Positions 7,918 to 16,797 of a stretch of 64,000 bases of DNA are shown in pieces. Position 1 is the stretch's first letter. Each line of letters starts with the position of its first letter. The notes beneath the pieces were generated by a model, which was not told the origin of the DNA, searched no databases, and worked only from the letters and a program-made list of their open reading frames with translations. The position numbers and the translations under genes were made by a program. Source of the stretch: Sphingopyxis sp. 2PD (GTDB lineage Bacteria > Pseudomonadota > Alphaproteobacteria > Sphingomonadales > Sphingomonadaceae); assembly GCF_005503695.1 (NCBI RefSeq), contig NZ_SCMU01000002.1, forward strand, positions 310,001 to 374,000, read 5' to 3'.

Positions 7918-8695
7918 TTACCGGCTCCGCGATCGCCTCGAGATTGACCGATGCGACGCCTGCCTGGGCAACCGCCGCCCCGATCAGGATCAGCGTCGGC
8001 GCATCGGCCGCGAAGGATTTAGTCGCCAGTTCGAGCAGGTCAAGGCGCGTGGCTAGTCGCCGCTCCCGGTGACTGCTGACGTCGCACGCGATCAGGACGG
8101 GCATCGCGCCGGGCATGCCTGCGCGCATCAGGCCGCGCATAATCTCTTCGGCTGCATCACGCCCCATGTAGAAGACGAGCGTGGATCCACCGTGCGCGAG
8201 CGAGTGCCAATCGATGCCGAGCGCCGCGCCGCGTTTGCTGTGGGCCGTGACGAACCGGACCTCGCGCGCAACGCCGCGGAGCGTGAGCGAAATGCCGGCG
8301 GAGGCTGCTGCGGCGCAGGCGGTGGTGATGCCGGGACAGATGCGGACGGGAAACCCGGCGGCGCGAAGCGCGCCAAGCTCTTCGGCCGAGCGAGCGAAGA
8401 TCGACGGATCGCCGCCCTTCAGGCGCACCACTTTTTTCCCCGTCGCCGCAGCGTCGACGAGCATGGCGTCGATAGTACGCTGGTCCTTCGAGTGACGACC
8501 CGAGCGCTTGCCGACGCTGATGCGCGCGGTTCCCGGAGGGATCAGCGCCAGCACGCCTTCGCCGACAAGCGCATCGTGAAAGACGATGTCGGCGCGTTCG
8601 ATCAGGCGCACCGCTTTCATCGTCAGCAGTTCGGGATCGCCCGGACCGGCGCCGACCAGCCATACGCTTCCCGGCGCAAAATCGTCATGCGGCAT
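7910..8695 (-). CDS. cobA: Uroporphyrinogen-III C-methyltransferase
   Basis: The 261-residue enzyme methylates uroporphyrinogen III twice to precorrin-2 using S-adenosylmethionine, the first step to sirohaem, the cofactor of the NirB nitrite reductase encoded upstream. It shows VGAGPGDPELLTMKAVRLI at the N-terminus, the SUMT signature VRLKGGDPSIFARS and the SAM-binding PGITTACAAAASAGI. There is no CysG-type dehydrogenase/ferrochelatase domain. The start at 8695 has GAGGAG seven bases upstream and overlaps the nasA stop by eleven bases; the frame is open further upstream but that part lies inside nasA. Confidence 0.94.
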   Translation of the reverse strand: MPHDDFAPGSVWLVGAGPGDPELLTMKAVRLIERADIVFHDALVGEGVLALIPPGTARISVGKRSGRHSKDQRTIDAMLVDAAATGKKVVRLKGGDPSIFARSAEELGALRAAGFPVRICPGITTACAAAASAGISLTLRGVAREVRFVTAHSKRGAALGIDWHSLAHGGSTLVFYMGRDAAEEIMRGLMRAGMPGAMPVLIACDVSSHRERRLATRLDLLELATKSFAADAPTLILIGAAVAQAGVASVNLEAIAEPVIG

Positions 8696-11282
8696 CGATC
8701 TTCTCCTCGGCGATAAGTTTGGCGAGCGCGGGGCGGCACGACCCGCAATTGGTTCCGGCGCCGATCGCAGCGCCGATCGCGGCGACATCGGCCAGCCTTT
8801 GGTCGCGGATCGCGGCGGCAATGGTTTTGAGTCCGATATCAAAACAGACGCAGATGACGGGTCCGCGGTCGGCTTGCACCCCCGGCGCGCGACCCGCGAG
8901 CAGGGTTGGCGCGACCTGCGGGGCGGAAAGCTGCGCGATCAGCCAGTCGCGCGGCGGCAACTCGCCGCTTTCGGTGACGAACAACGCGGCGGCGAGGCGT
9001 CCGTCCGCGATCACCGCGATCCGGCAGGTGCCGCGCGCCGCGTCCTGCGCCTCGATACGTTCGCCCCTCGGCAGCAGCGCCTCAATAACGCGCAGGTCGC
9101 TGTTGCCCGCGAGCTCCCACAGCGTGCCCGACGGCACCGAGATGCGTGTCGCCCACAGACACGAGGGGCGATCACCGGGTGCGTTCGCGAGGAGCAGGAA
9201 GCCGCGCCATTTTGCCGCGACCGGCGTGATCGCTGCCGGGGTGCGTTTGAACCCCGGCTGGCCCGACACCGGATCGACCAGGGGGCGGGACAGGAGTCCG
9301 GTTCGGCCGCCGCTGCTCGTCCGGTCCGTCCAGTGGATCGGCACGAACATTTCACCGCGCCGCTGGCCGGCATGGAACGCGACGCGGAAGATACTGTCGC
9401 CCTGCGGCGTATCGACGCGCGCGAGGCCGCCTTCGGTGAGATTGAGCACCGCGCCGTCGACGGGATGAACCTCGACCAGCGGCTCCTCGCGGTGCCGTGC
9501 CAGCTTGGGGGCGAGGCCGGTGCGGGTCATCGTGTGCCACTGGTCGCGGTAACGTCCGGTGTTGAGCGTCAACGGCCATTTGGCGAGCGGTTCGGGCAAG
9601 TCCTTCTGAACAACCGCGACGAGCCGCGCGCGGCCGTCTTCGGTCGAAAAGCGACCGTCGGCAAAGGGGTGGGCGCCGCCCCAGCGGGACGGCGCCATAT
9701 CGTCATATGCGGCATTGCCGCCCTGCGCCGCGCCGGGGAGTGCGAACAGGCGGGCGCCGCCATTGTCATAGGTCGACAGGCGGCAATGCTCGCGCCAGAT
9801 GTCGGCGGGACGGTCATAGCCGAAGGCGGTTTTCCACCCCATCCGCTGCGCGACTTCCTTGATGATCCACCAGTCGGGCATCGCCTCGCCGGGCAGCGGA
9901 AACAGCGCGCGCTGGCGGCTGACCATCCGGTCGCTGTTGGTGACGGTGCCGTCCTTTTCGCCCCAGGCGGCGGCGGGCAGACGGACATGCGCAAAGGCGC
10001 CGGTGTCGGTATGTTCGATCACGTCGCTGACCACTACGAACGGGCAGTGGGCGAGCGCCGCGCGCACCCGGTTGGCGTCAGGCATCGAGACGGCGGGGTT
10101 GGTCGCCATCACCCATAAGGCCTTGATGCGGCCTTCGCCGATCGCGCGGAACATATCGACTGCCTTGAGTCCCGGCTTTTCGGCGATGGTCGGCGCGGCC
10201 CAGAAACGCTGGACGCGTGCGCGGTTCTCGGGGGCAAAATCCATATGCGCCGCGAGCGTCGAGGCGAGCCCGCCAACCTCGCGTCCGCCCATCGCATTGG
10301 GTTGCCCGGTGATCGAGAAGGGCGCGGCGCCGGGTTTGCCGATCCGTGCCGTGGCGAGGTGCAGGTTGAGGATCGCGTTGACCTGATCGGTCCCGGCCGT
10401 CGCTTGGTTGATCCCCTGGCTGAACATCGTGACCGTGCGCGGATGGGCGGCGAACAGCTCAAAGAAACGCCTGAGGTCGGCAGCGCTCACGTCGCACGTC
10501 CGCGCCACCGACCACAGGTCGTTCCCCCCTCCAAGTTCGTCCCAGAAATCTTGCGGAACCGCGACATGCGCGGCAAGGTATGTGTCATCCACCACGCCCG
10601 CCTCGCGGCAATATTGCAGCAGCCCGTTCATCAGCGCGACGTCACTGCCGGGCCGGATCGCGAGATGCATGTCGGCCTCCTCGGCGGTTTCAGTCCGGCG
10701 CGGGTCGATGACGACAAGCTTGGCTCCCGCATCGCAGCGGGCGCGGATACGTTGATAGACGATCGGGTGGCACCAGGCGGTGTTCGATCCGACCAGCACG
10801 ATCAGGTCGGCGGCGTCGAGGTCGTCATAGGTCGCCGGTACGATATCCTCGCCGAACGCGCGCATATGCCCCGCGACGGCGCTCGACATGCAAAGGCGCG
10901 AATTGGTGTCGATATTGGCGGTGCCGATGAAGCCCTTCATCAGCTTGTTGGCGACATAATAGTCCTCGGTCAGCAACTGCCCCGAGACATAGAAGGCGAC
11001 GCTGTTCGGGCCGTGGCGCGCGATCGTCTCCTTGAACCGCTTCGCAACGAGGTCGAGCGCCTTGTCCCAGCTAGCCCGCTTGTTGCCGATCATGGGCTTG
11101 AGCAAGCGGCCTTCGAGGCTAACGGTCTCGCCCAGATGCGTGCCCTTGGAACAGAGTTTGCCATTGTTCGCGGGATGATCGGGATCGCCCGCAATCTCGA
11201 CCTGCCGTTCGCCGGTCACGTTCGCGCGGATGCCGCAGCCGACGCCGCAATAGGCGCAGGTGGTGCGGATCACTTCGCTCAT
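8685..11282 (-). CDS. nasA: Assimilatory nitrate reductase, catalytic subunit
   Basis: This 865-residue cytoplasmic molybdenum enzyme reduces nitrate to nitrite. The N-terminus binds a [4Fe-4S] cluster through CAYCGVGCG and NGKLCSKG, followed by the molybdopterin oxidoreductase core (GSNTAWCHPIVYQR, WVMATNPAVSMPDANRVR) and the dinucleotide-binding domain (GRYRDQWHTMTRTG). The C-terminus adds a BFD-like [2Fe-2S] domain with CVCFDIG and CGSCRPAL, present in the NasA class that takes electrons without a separate electron-transfer subunit (family knowledge). There is no Tat signal, consistent with assimilation. Its ATG overlaps the nirD stop (TGATG). Confidence 0.95.
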   Translation of the reverse strand: MSEVIRTTCAYCGVGCGIRANVTGERQVEIAGDPDHPANNGKLCSKGTHLGETVSLEGRLLKPMIGNKRASWDKALDLVAKRFKETIARHGPNSVAFYVSGQLLTEDYYVANKLMKGFIGTANIDTNSRLCMSSAVAGHMRAFGEDIVPATYDDLDAADLIVLVGSNTAWCHPIVYQRIRARCDAGAKLVVIDPRRTETAEEADMHLAIRPGSDVALMNGLLQYCREAGVVDDTYLAAHVAVPQDFWDELGGGNDLWSVARTCDVSAADLRRFFELFAAHPRTVTMFSQGINQATAGTDQVNAILNLHLATARIGKPGAAPFSITGQPNAMGGREVGGLASTLAAHMDFAPENRARVQRFWAAPTIAEKPGLKAVDMFRAIGEGRIKALWVMATNPAVSMPDANRVRAALAHCPFVVVSDVIEHTDTGAFAHVRLPAAAWGEKDGTVTNSDRMVSRQRALFPLPGEAMPDWWIIKEVAQRMGWKTAFGYDRPADIWREHCRLSTYDNGGARLFALPGAAQGGNAAYDDMAPSRWGGAHPFADGRFSTEDGRARLVAVVQKDLPEPLAKWPLTLNTGRYRDQWHTMTRTGLAPKLARHREEPLVEVHPVDGAVLNLTEGGLARVDTPQGDSIFRVAFHAGQRRGEMFVPIHWTDRTSSGGRTGLLSRPLVDPVSGQPGFKRTPAAITPVAAKWRGFLLLANAPGDRPSCLWATRISVPSGTLWELAGNSDLRVIEALLPRGERIEAQDAARGTCRIAVIADGRLAAALFVTESGELPPRDWLIAQLSAPQVAPTLLAGRAPGVQADRGPVICVCFDIGLKTIAAAIRDQRLADVAAIGAAIGAGTNCGSCRPALAKLIAEEKIDAA

Positions 11283-11623
11283 CAGGCCGCGGCCTTCAAT
11301 GTACCCGCGCGGCAGATCAGCACGCGGCCGCCGTCGATCTTGACCGGGACCGTGGGGGTGCAGCCCTTGTCCTCGCCCAGCGCCTCGCCGGTGGACAGCG
11401 AAATCCGCCAGTTGTGGAGCGGACAGGCCACCGCGCCGCCGTGGACGATCCCTTGCGACAGTCGCCCGTGCTTGTGCGGGCAGCGGTCGAGGAGGGCGAA
11501 GACTTTGCCCTCGGCGGTGCGAAACACGGCGATGTCGTCGCCGCCTGCGACCTGGACGGTGCGGCTGCCGCGCACGGGGATTTCATCGACCCAGCCAATG
11601 TCGAGCCATTCTGCTGTAGTCAT
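11282..11623 (-). CDS. nirD: Nitrite reductase small subunit (Rieske-type)
   Basis: The 113-residue protein has a Rieske-like fold with CPHKHG near residue 48 and CPLHNW near residue 70, the two Cys-His pairs expected for a [2Fe-2S] cluster. It partners NirB in NADH-dependent reduction of nitrite to ammonium. The start at 11623 overlaps the nirB stop by four bases (ATGA); the frame is open upstream, but that part lies inside nirB and has no domain. Order nirB-nirD-nasA is normal for alphaproteobacterial nitrate assimilation. Confidence 0.94.
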   Translation of the reverse strand: MTTAEWLDIGWVDEIPVRGSRTVQVAGGDDIAVFRTAEGKVFALLDRCPHKHGRLSQGIVHGGAVACPLHNWRISLSTGEALGEDKGCTPTVPVKIDGGRVLICRAGTLKAAA

Positions 11624-14097
11624 GCCATTTCTTCCTGCGGGGTAAAGCGTGCCATCGGCGCATGATGTTCGGCTTCGGCCCCCTCGGCGCGCTGCGCCCA
11701 AGGGTCGTCCTGCGAAAAGCTTTGGGCGTAGAGAAAGCGCGCGCGCAGCGCCTCCCGGCCCGCGGCGTCGTCGACGATCCGCGCCTTGATCTGCTCGACC
11801 CCGACGCGCTCGATCCACGGCGCGGTGCGCTCCAGATAACGGGCCTCTTCGCGGTAGAGCTGGATGAAGGCGGCGCAGTAATCCATCGCCTCCTGCTCGG
11901 TCGCGACCTTGCAGAGGAGGTCGGTGGCGCGGACATGAATACCGCCATTGCCGCCGACGCGCAGTTCGTAACCGCTATCGACGCAGACGATGCCGAAATC
12001 CTTGATCGTCGCCTCGGCGCAGTTGCGCGGACAGCCCGACACCGCGATCTTGAACTTGTGCGGCATCCAGCTGCCCCAGCTCATCCGCTCGATCTTGACG
12101 CCCAACCCGGTCGAATCCTGGGTGCCGAAGCGGCACCATTCAGATCCGACGCAGGTCTTCACCGTGCGCAGCGCCTTGCCATAAGCGTGCCCCGACACCA
12201 TCCCGGCGGCATTGAGATCGGCCCACACCGCGGGCAGATCCTCCTTCTTGATCCCGAAAATGTCGAGCCGCTGGCCGCCGGTGACCTTGACCATCGGCGC
12301 GTCATATTTCTCGACGACATCGGCGATCGCGCGGAGTTCGGTGGGGTTGGTGAGCCCGCCCGACATGCGCGGGACGACGGAGTAAGTGCCGTCCTTCTGG
12401 ATATTCGCGTGCAGCCGCTCGTTGACGAAGCGGCTCTGCTGGTCGTCTACATAATCGCCGGGGAGCGCGCAGAGCAGATAATAGTTGAGCGCGGGGCGGC
12501 ATGACGAGCAGCCGTCGGGGGTCGTCCAGTGCAGCTGCTGCATAACTTCGGGGATTGACTGCATGCTCTGCGCGACGATTTCGCGGCGCACGTCGTCGTG
12601 ACCGAAGCTGGTGCATTTGCACATCGTCTTTGGCCCGGCCTGTACCTCGTCGCCCAATGTCAGCGCGAGCAGCGTTTCGACGAGGCCGGTGCATGACCCG
12701 CAGCTGGCTGACGCCTTGCAGGTGCTGCGCACCGCGTCGAGGCTGCGCGCGCCCTTGGCGATGCACGAGACGACCTGGCCCTTGGTGACGCCGTTGCAGC
12801 CGCAAATCTCGGCATCGTCCGAGAGCGCCGCAACGGCCGCCTTAGGGTCCGCGGCGCCGCCTCCCGCGGCGAAGGCCTGGCCGAAGATCAGCAGGTCACG
12901 AAGGTCGGAGACATCCTCCTGCTTTTTCAGCAGGTCGAAGTACCAGCTGCCGTCGGCGGTATCGCCGTAAAGCACCGCGCCGACGATGCGGTCATCCTTG
13001 ACGATGACGCGCTTGTAAATGCCGCGGCTAGCATCGCGCAGCACGATGTCCTCGCAGCCGTCGCCGCCCGAAAAATCGCCTGCCGAAAACACGTCGATGC
13101 CGGAGACCTTGAGCTTGGTCGAGGTCACCGAGCCGCGATAGCCCGTGGGCTGTTCGACCAGCCCGTCGGCGAGGCTGCGGCACATGTCCCACAACGGCGC
13201 GACGAGGCCGTAAACCTGCCCATCATGCTCGACGCATTCGCCGACCGCGAGCACGGCGGGGTCGCTGGTGACCATATGGTCGTCGACCTGGATGCCGCGC
13301 CCGACCGCGAGCCCGGCATCGCGCGCAAGGGCGACCGAGGGGCGGATGCCGACCGCCATGACGACGAGGCTCGCGGGGATCAGCGTTCCGTCCTTGAGCT
13401 TCACGCCCTCGACCTTGCCGTCACCGACGATTGCGGCGGTGTCGGCGCCGGTCAGGATCGTCTGGCCGCGGCCTTCCAGCGCCTGCTTGAGCAGCCAACC
13501 TGCCGCCTCGTCGAGCTGGCGTTCCATCAAAGTCGGCATCAGGTGGATGACGGTGACCTTCATGCCGCGGAGCGAAAGTCCGTGCGCGGCCTCCAGCCCG
13601 AGCAGCCCGCCCCCGATCACTACGGCGTCGCCCCCGGCGTCGGCCGCCGCGAGCATTGTATCGACATCGTCCATGTCGCGAAACGCGATCACGCCGGGCA
13701 GATCCTTGCCCGGCACCGGGATGATGAAGGGGTCGGAACCGGTGGCGATCAGCAGCCGATCATAGGCGTCGGTGGTGCCGCCGCGCGTCGTCACCGTCTT
13801 TGCGGCGCGGTCGATCGCCGCGACCGGATCGCCCGCAACCAGCGCGATGCCGTTCGCGGCATACCAGTTGGCGTCGTTGATCACGATGTCGTCGAAGCTC
13901 TTTTCGCCCGCGAGCACGGGGGAGAGCATGATGCGGTTGTAGTTGACCCGCGGTTCGGCGCCGAAAATTGTTACCCGATAGCGGTCGGCGTCGCGCGCGA
14001 GCAGCTCCTCGACCGCGCGGCAGCCGGCCATGCCGTTGCCGATCACGATCAGATGCTCGCGCGTGTCGGCGCCGCGGTTAAGGGGGCGGTGTTCCAT
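11620..14097 (-). CDS. nirB: NAD(P)H-dependent nitrite reductase, large subunit
   Basis: This 825-residue enzyme carries out six-electron reduction of nitrite to ammonium. The N-terminal half is an FAD/NAD-binding oxidoreductase (VIGNGMAGCRAVEELL; VVIGGGLLGLEAAHGL). Two BFD-like [2Fe-2S] regions follow: CGCNGVTKGQVV with SASCGSC, and CKCTSFGHDDVRREI with CSSCRPALNYYLL. The C-terminal half is the sirohaem/[4Fe-4S] domain with CVGSEWCRFG and CPRNCAEA. The start at 14097 overlaps the porin stop (TGATG); an upstream in-frame ATG at 14124 would lie inside the porin gene. Confidence 0.95.
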   Translation of the reverse strand: MEHRPLNRGADTREHLIVIGNGMAGCRAVEELLARDADRYRVTIFGAEPRVNYNRIMLSPVLAGEKSFDDIVINDANWYAANGIALVAGDPVAAIDRAAKTVTTRGGTTDAYDRLLIATGSDPFIIPVPGKDLPGVIAFRDMDDVDTMLAAADAGGDAVVIGGGLLGLEAAHGLSLRGMKVTVIHLMPTLMERQLDEAAGWLLKQALEGRGQTILTGADTAAIVGDGKVEGVKLKDGTLIPASLVVMAVGIRPSVALARDAGLAVGRGIQVDDHMVTSDPAVLAVGECVEHDGQVYGLVAPLWDMCRSLADGLVEQPTGYRGSVTSTKLKVSGIDVFSAGDFSGGDGCEDIVLRDASRGIYKRVIVKDDRIVGAVLYGDTADGSWYFDLLKKQEDVSDLRDLLIFGQAFAAGGGAADPKAAVAALSDDAEICGCNGVTKGQVVSCIAKGARSLDAVRSTCKASASCGSCTGLVETLLALTLGDEVQAGPKTMCKCTSFGHDDVRREIVAQSMQSIPEVMQQLHWTTPDGCSSCRPALNYYLLCALPGDYVDDQQSRFVNERLHANIQKDGTYSVVPRMSGGLTNPTELRAIADVVEKYDAPMVKVTGGQRLDIFGIKKEDLPAVWADLNAAGMVSGHAYGKALRTVKTCVGSEWCRFGTQDSTGLGVKIERMSWGSWMPHKFKIAVSGCPRNCAEATIKDFGIVCVDSGYELRVGGNGGIHVRATDLLCKVATEQEAMDYCAAFIQLYREEARYLERTAPWIERVGVEQIKARIVDDAAGREALRARFLYAQSFSQDDPWAQRAEGAEAEHHAPMARFTPQEEMA

Positions 14098-15311
14098 CAC
14101 AGCATCCAGTCCAGTTGCAGCCAAAATTTGTCGGTGTCGGTGGCGAAGCTATCGGCGCGGTAATGCGCGTAGCGCACCGAGCCGGTGATCTTGCCGAGCC
14201 TGGCGCTCGCGAGCAGGTCGATCTCGTCGCCATAGGAACGGCTCGCGCGGTCGCTGCGATAGTCGTGATAGGCCGCCTGCACGGTGACGGCTTTCAGCGG
14301 ACCGACCGCGTCCCAGCTCCACCCGGCGTTTGCATACAAGTCGCGCACCCCGTCGGGCGGGGTGACCAGAAACTTGTCGCCCCAGCCCTGGAATTTGAAC
14401 CCGGTGGCAAGCGGGGTTTGGAAGCTGGTGAGTGCAGTGCCCCCAATCGCTCTTGAACTGGCGCCCAGCACTTCGTAGCCGACACCCAGCCGCGGGCCGC
14501 CAAAATCGAGAGCAACGTCGGCGAAATAATAGTCGGCGCGATAGTCGTTAGGATTGCGGTGCCAGTCGGACTGGTGCGCGTAGCTCAGCTGATACGCAAT
14601 CTTCGCCTTACCGAGCGGCTGGTTGCCGTCGAGCCGGACCCCGTAGCTCTGGCTCGACATGCGGAAACCCTGCATCGCCGCTTCGTCCTGATCGACCAGA
14701 TAGGCGAAGCCGCTGAGCTTGCCGACGGGGGTCTGGGCGCCAACATTGGCAAAGACATTGTCGCCCGACACCGCCTGCTGCCGCGCGCCGACGCCGTCGA
14801 TGCCCCAGATCGTCCGCACGCTCCACGCATAGGCTAGGTCGACTTTGAGACCCTTGAGCGGCGTCACCTCGGCGCGCACCGCGTCATAGCTCTGGCCGTT
14901 TTGACGAAAACCGACGCCGCCGACGAAACGCTCGTCGTCGAAACCGATCCGCTGCCGCCCCGCGGTCACCGTGAAGGCGGGCGAGGCGTAGCGCAGCTGG
15001 GCGCGGGTGAGGGCGATGTTTTCGGGATCGGCGATGATCGGCCGGGTCGCGGCACCGTGGAGACCATCGAAATACTGATCGACAAGCGCTAGATTGCCTT
15101 GCCCCTCTACCAGCACCGACCAGCGCCCCGCCCTGGCCTCGACCCCGGCGCGCAGGCGCAGGGTCAGGGCTTCGGCATCGGCCGCCAGACCGTCCTGATC
15201 GACCGTTTCATGGCGGAGGCGGGCTTCGCCGAGCGGCTTGATCTGGACGGCTTGGGCATGCGCCGGCCCGGCCGGCGCGAGCGCCAGCAAGAGAATGAGG
15301 GTGCGGGCCAT
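14097..15311 (-). CDS. Alginate-export-family outer-membrane porin of the nitrate operon
   Basis: The 404-residue product has a signal peptide (MARTLILLLALAPAGPAHAQ) and then a continuous beta-barrel pattern with many aromatic and charged alternating segments, such as LRYASPAFTVTAGRQRIGFD and SWDAVGPLKAVTVQAAYHDY. It ends in LQLDWML. This resembles the alginate-export (AlgE-like) porin family. Placement between the nitrate transporter and nirB suggests that it lets nitrate or nitrite cross the outer membrane (inference). The start at 15311 is three bases past the transporter stop. The frame is open far upstream, but that region encodes the transporter in another phase. Confidence 0.82.
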   Translation of the reverse strand: MARTLILLLALAPAGPAHAQAVQIKPLGEARLRHETVDQDGLAADAEALTLRLRAGVEARAGRWSVLVEGQGNLALVDQYFDGLHGAATRPIIADPENIALTRAQLRYASPAFTVTAGRQRIGFDDERFVGGVGFRQNGQSYDAVRAEVTPLKGLKVDLAYAWSVRTIWGIDGVGARQQAVSGDNVFANVGAQTPVGKLSGFAYLVDQDEAAMQGFRMSSQSYGVRLDGNQPLGKAKIAYQLSYAHQSDWHRNPNDYRADYYFADVALDFGGPRLGVGYEVLGASSRAIGGTALTSFQTPLATGFKFQGWGDKFLVTPPDGVRDLYANAGWSWDAVGPLKAVTVQAAYHDYRSDRASRSYGDEIDLLASARLGKITGSVRYAHYRADSFATDTDKFWLQLDWML

Positions 15312-15313
15312 GG

Positions 15314-16576
15314 CTAGATCCGCACGCCTTCGGCGGCGCCCCAGGCCCTGCGCCACTGGCTTTTCACGAACAGCAGGCCGATCAGGGCGACGACGGCAAG
15401 TCCCGCGAAGATGTAGAAGCCCGGTGCGAAGCTGCCGCTCCACTGCTTGGCAAAGCCGAGCGATGAGGCGAGGTAGAAGCCGCCGATGCCGCCCGCCATA
15501 CCGACCAGCCCGGTCATCACGCCAATCTCGGCCGAAAAACGCTGCGGTACAAGCTGGAACACCGCGCCGTTGCCGGTGCCGAGCGCGAGCATCGCGATGA
15601 CGAACAGGCCGAGCGCGGCGGGCAGCGTATCGGCCTGCGGCACCCCAGCGAGCGCCAGCGCGGCGACGACATAGACCATCATCAGCGCCTTGACCCCGCC
15701 GATGCGGTCGGCGAGCGCGCCGCCCATCGGGCGGACCAGCGACCCGGCAAAGACGCAGGCCGCGGTGCAATAGCCCGCCAGCACCGGGGTCAGGTGGAAC
15801 TGGTCGGTGAAATAGATTGGCAGTGACGCTGCGAGCCCCACAAAACCGCCAAAAGTCACCGAATAAAAGGCCATCAGCCACCAGGCGTCGGCGGTCTTGA
15901 GCGGCTCGAAATAATGCGCGAGTTTCTTGGGCGCGGGTGCGTTCGGCGCGTCTTTTGCCATGAGCAGATAGACGAAGAAGACGATGGTGAGCGGGATGCA
16001 GGCGAGGCCGAGTACCGCGTTCCAGCCGAACATGACCGCAAGGCCTGGGGCGAACAGGGCTGCGAGCACGGTGCCCGAATTGCCCATGCCGGCAAGCCCC
16101 ATCGCCTTGCCCTGATGCTCGGGCGGATACCAGCGGCTGGCGAGCGGCAGCGCGATCGCAAAGCTGGCCCCGGCAAAGCCGAGCACCACGCCCAGCGCGA
16201 GCGTGCCGGTGAAGCTGGTCACCCCCATCAACCATGCGAGGAAAAGCCCGGCGATCACGATCACCTGGCTGATCGCGCCGGCGCGCTTGGGACCGATGCG
16301 ATCGACAAGCAGGCCGTTGACGACGCGCAGCAGCGCCCCGGCGAGCGTCGGCACCGCGACCATCAGCCCCTTTTGCGCCGGGCTGAGCCCCAGGTCGGCG
16401 GAGATCGCGGGCGCGAGTGGGCCGAGGATGACCCACACCATGAAGGCGAGGTCGAAGTACAGGAAGGCGGCGACCAGCGTCGGCCAGTGCCCGCTGGACC
16501 AGAAATTCGATTTGGGCGCTGTGGCTGCCCCCGCATGTGCCGTCGTTATCGTCCGTCCCCTTCGTGTGACGGGCAA
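15314..16576 (-). CDS. Nitrate/nitrite transporter, NarK/NasA-type MFS protein
   Basis: About 400-420 residues with twelve predicted membrane helices. It has the NarK-like opening FWSSGHWPTLVAAFLYFDLA, the MFS loop DRIGPKRAGAI, GFAGASFAIALPLASRWYP (nitrate signature region) and GLVGMAGGIGGFYLAS. It brings nitrate across the inner membrane for NasA. The start is unsure: ATG 16627 lies inside the leader terminator stem. Downstream of that terminator the frame has only TTG at 16576 (used here) or ATA at 16549, which has AAGGGG seven bases upstream and reads on as TTAHAGAA. No in-frame ATG occurs until the first membrane helix. Confidence 0.9.
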   Translation of the reverse strand: MPVTRRGRTITTAHAGAATAPKSNFWSSGHWPTLVAAFLYFDLAFMVWVILGPLAPAISADLGLSPAQKGLMVAVPTLAGALLRVVNGLLVDRIGPKRAGAISQVIVIAGLFLAWLMGVTSFTGTLALGVVLGFAGASFAIALPLASRWYPPEHQGKAMGLAGMGNSGTVLAALFAPGLAVMFGWNAVLGLACIPLTIVFFVYLLMAKDAPNAPAPKKLAHYFEPLKTADAWWLMAFYSVTFGGFVGLAASLPIYFTDQFHLTPVLAGYCTAACVFAGSLVRPMGGALADRIGGVKALMMVYVVAALALAGVPQADTLPAALGLFVIAMLALGTGNGAVFQLVPQRFSAEIGVMTGLVGMAGGIGGFYLASSLGFAKQWSGSFAPGFYIFAGLAVVALIGLLFVKSQWRRAWGAAEGVRI

Positions 16577-16623
16577 TAAAAAAGCCGCCAGGACAGCGGC
16601 CACGCGGGCGCATCCTGACGGCT
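16575..16623 (-). terminator. Leader terminator of the nitrate-assimilation operon
   Basis: On the minus strand the arm AGCCGTCAGGA pairs with TCCTGGCGGCT (eleven pairs, one G-T), followed directly by TTTTTTATT. A shorter alternative hairpin GCCGC/GCGGC abuts the same T-run. It lies between the NasS gene and the transporter and just downstream of two hexaloop hairpins, so it is the expected target of NasT antitermination. Confidence 0.8.
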
Positions 16624-16673
16624 TCATTGCCTGTTGGATTACGGGAAAAGGCTTCCCGCCTGCCGCGCGGACC

Positions 16674-16727
16674 GGCCCCGTCGTTGGAGCCGTAGCCGCT
16701 TTATCCTGCCCCGGCAGCCTTGCCGAG
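16674..16727 (-). promoter_or_regulatory. NasT (ANTAR)-responsive dual hairpin in the leader RNA
   Basis: Two six-base loops on six-pair stems occur in tandem on the minus strand. P1 (16710-16727) is CTCGGC-AAGGCT-GCCGGG and P2 (16674-16691) is GGCTCC-AACGAC-GGGGCC; each stem has one G-T pair. Both loops have A at position 1 and G at position 4, the rule for RNA bound by ANTAR-domain antiterminators. An 18-base linker separates them. The upstream genes encode NasS and the ANTAR protein NasT, and an intrinsic terminator follows about 50 bases later. The model is that nitrate releases NasT from NasS, NasT binds these loops, and transcription passes into the nas operon (known for nas leaders; applied here by inference). 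Confidence 0.8.
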
Positions 16728-16797
16728 TGCCCTTAAGCTGCCTGATTCGTAGGCAGCGCGCAAGCGGTTATTTCGCAGGTGCAGCATAATTTGAAAC

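Noticed and set aside
8586..11645. Long plus-strand open frames opposite nasA and nirD
   Set aside because: They are antisense shadows produced by high third-position GC; no domain, no ribosome site, and the minus-strand genes are certain.
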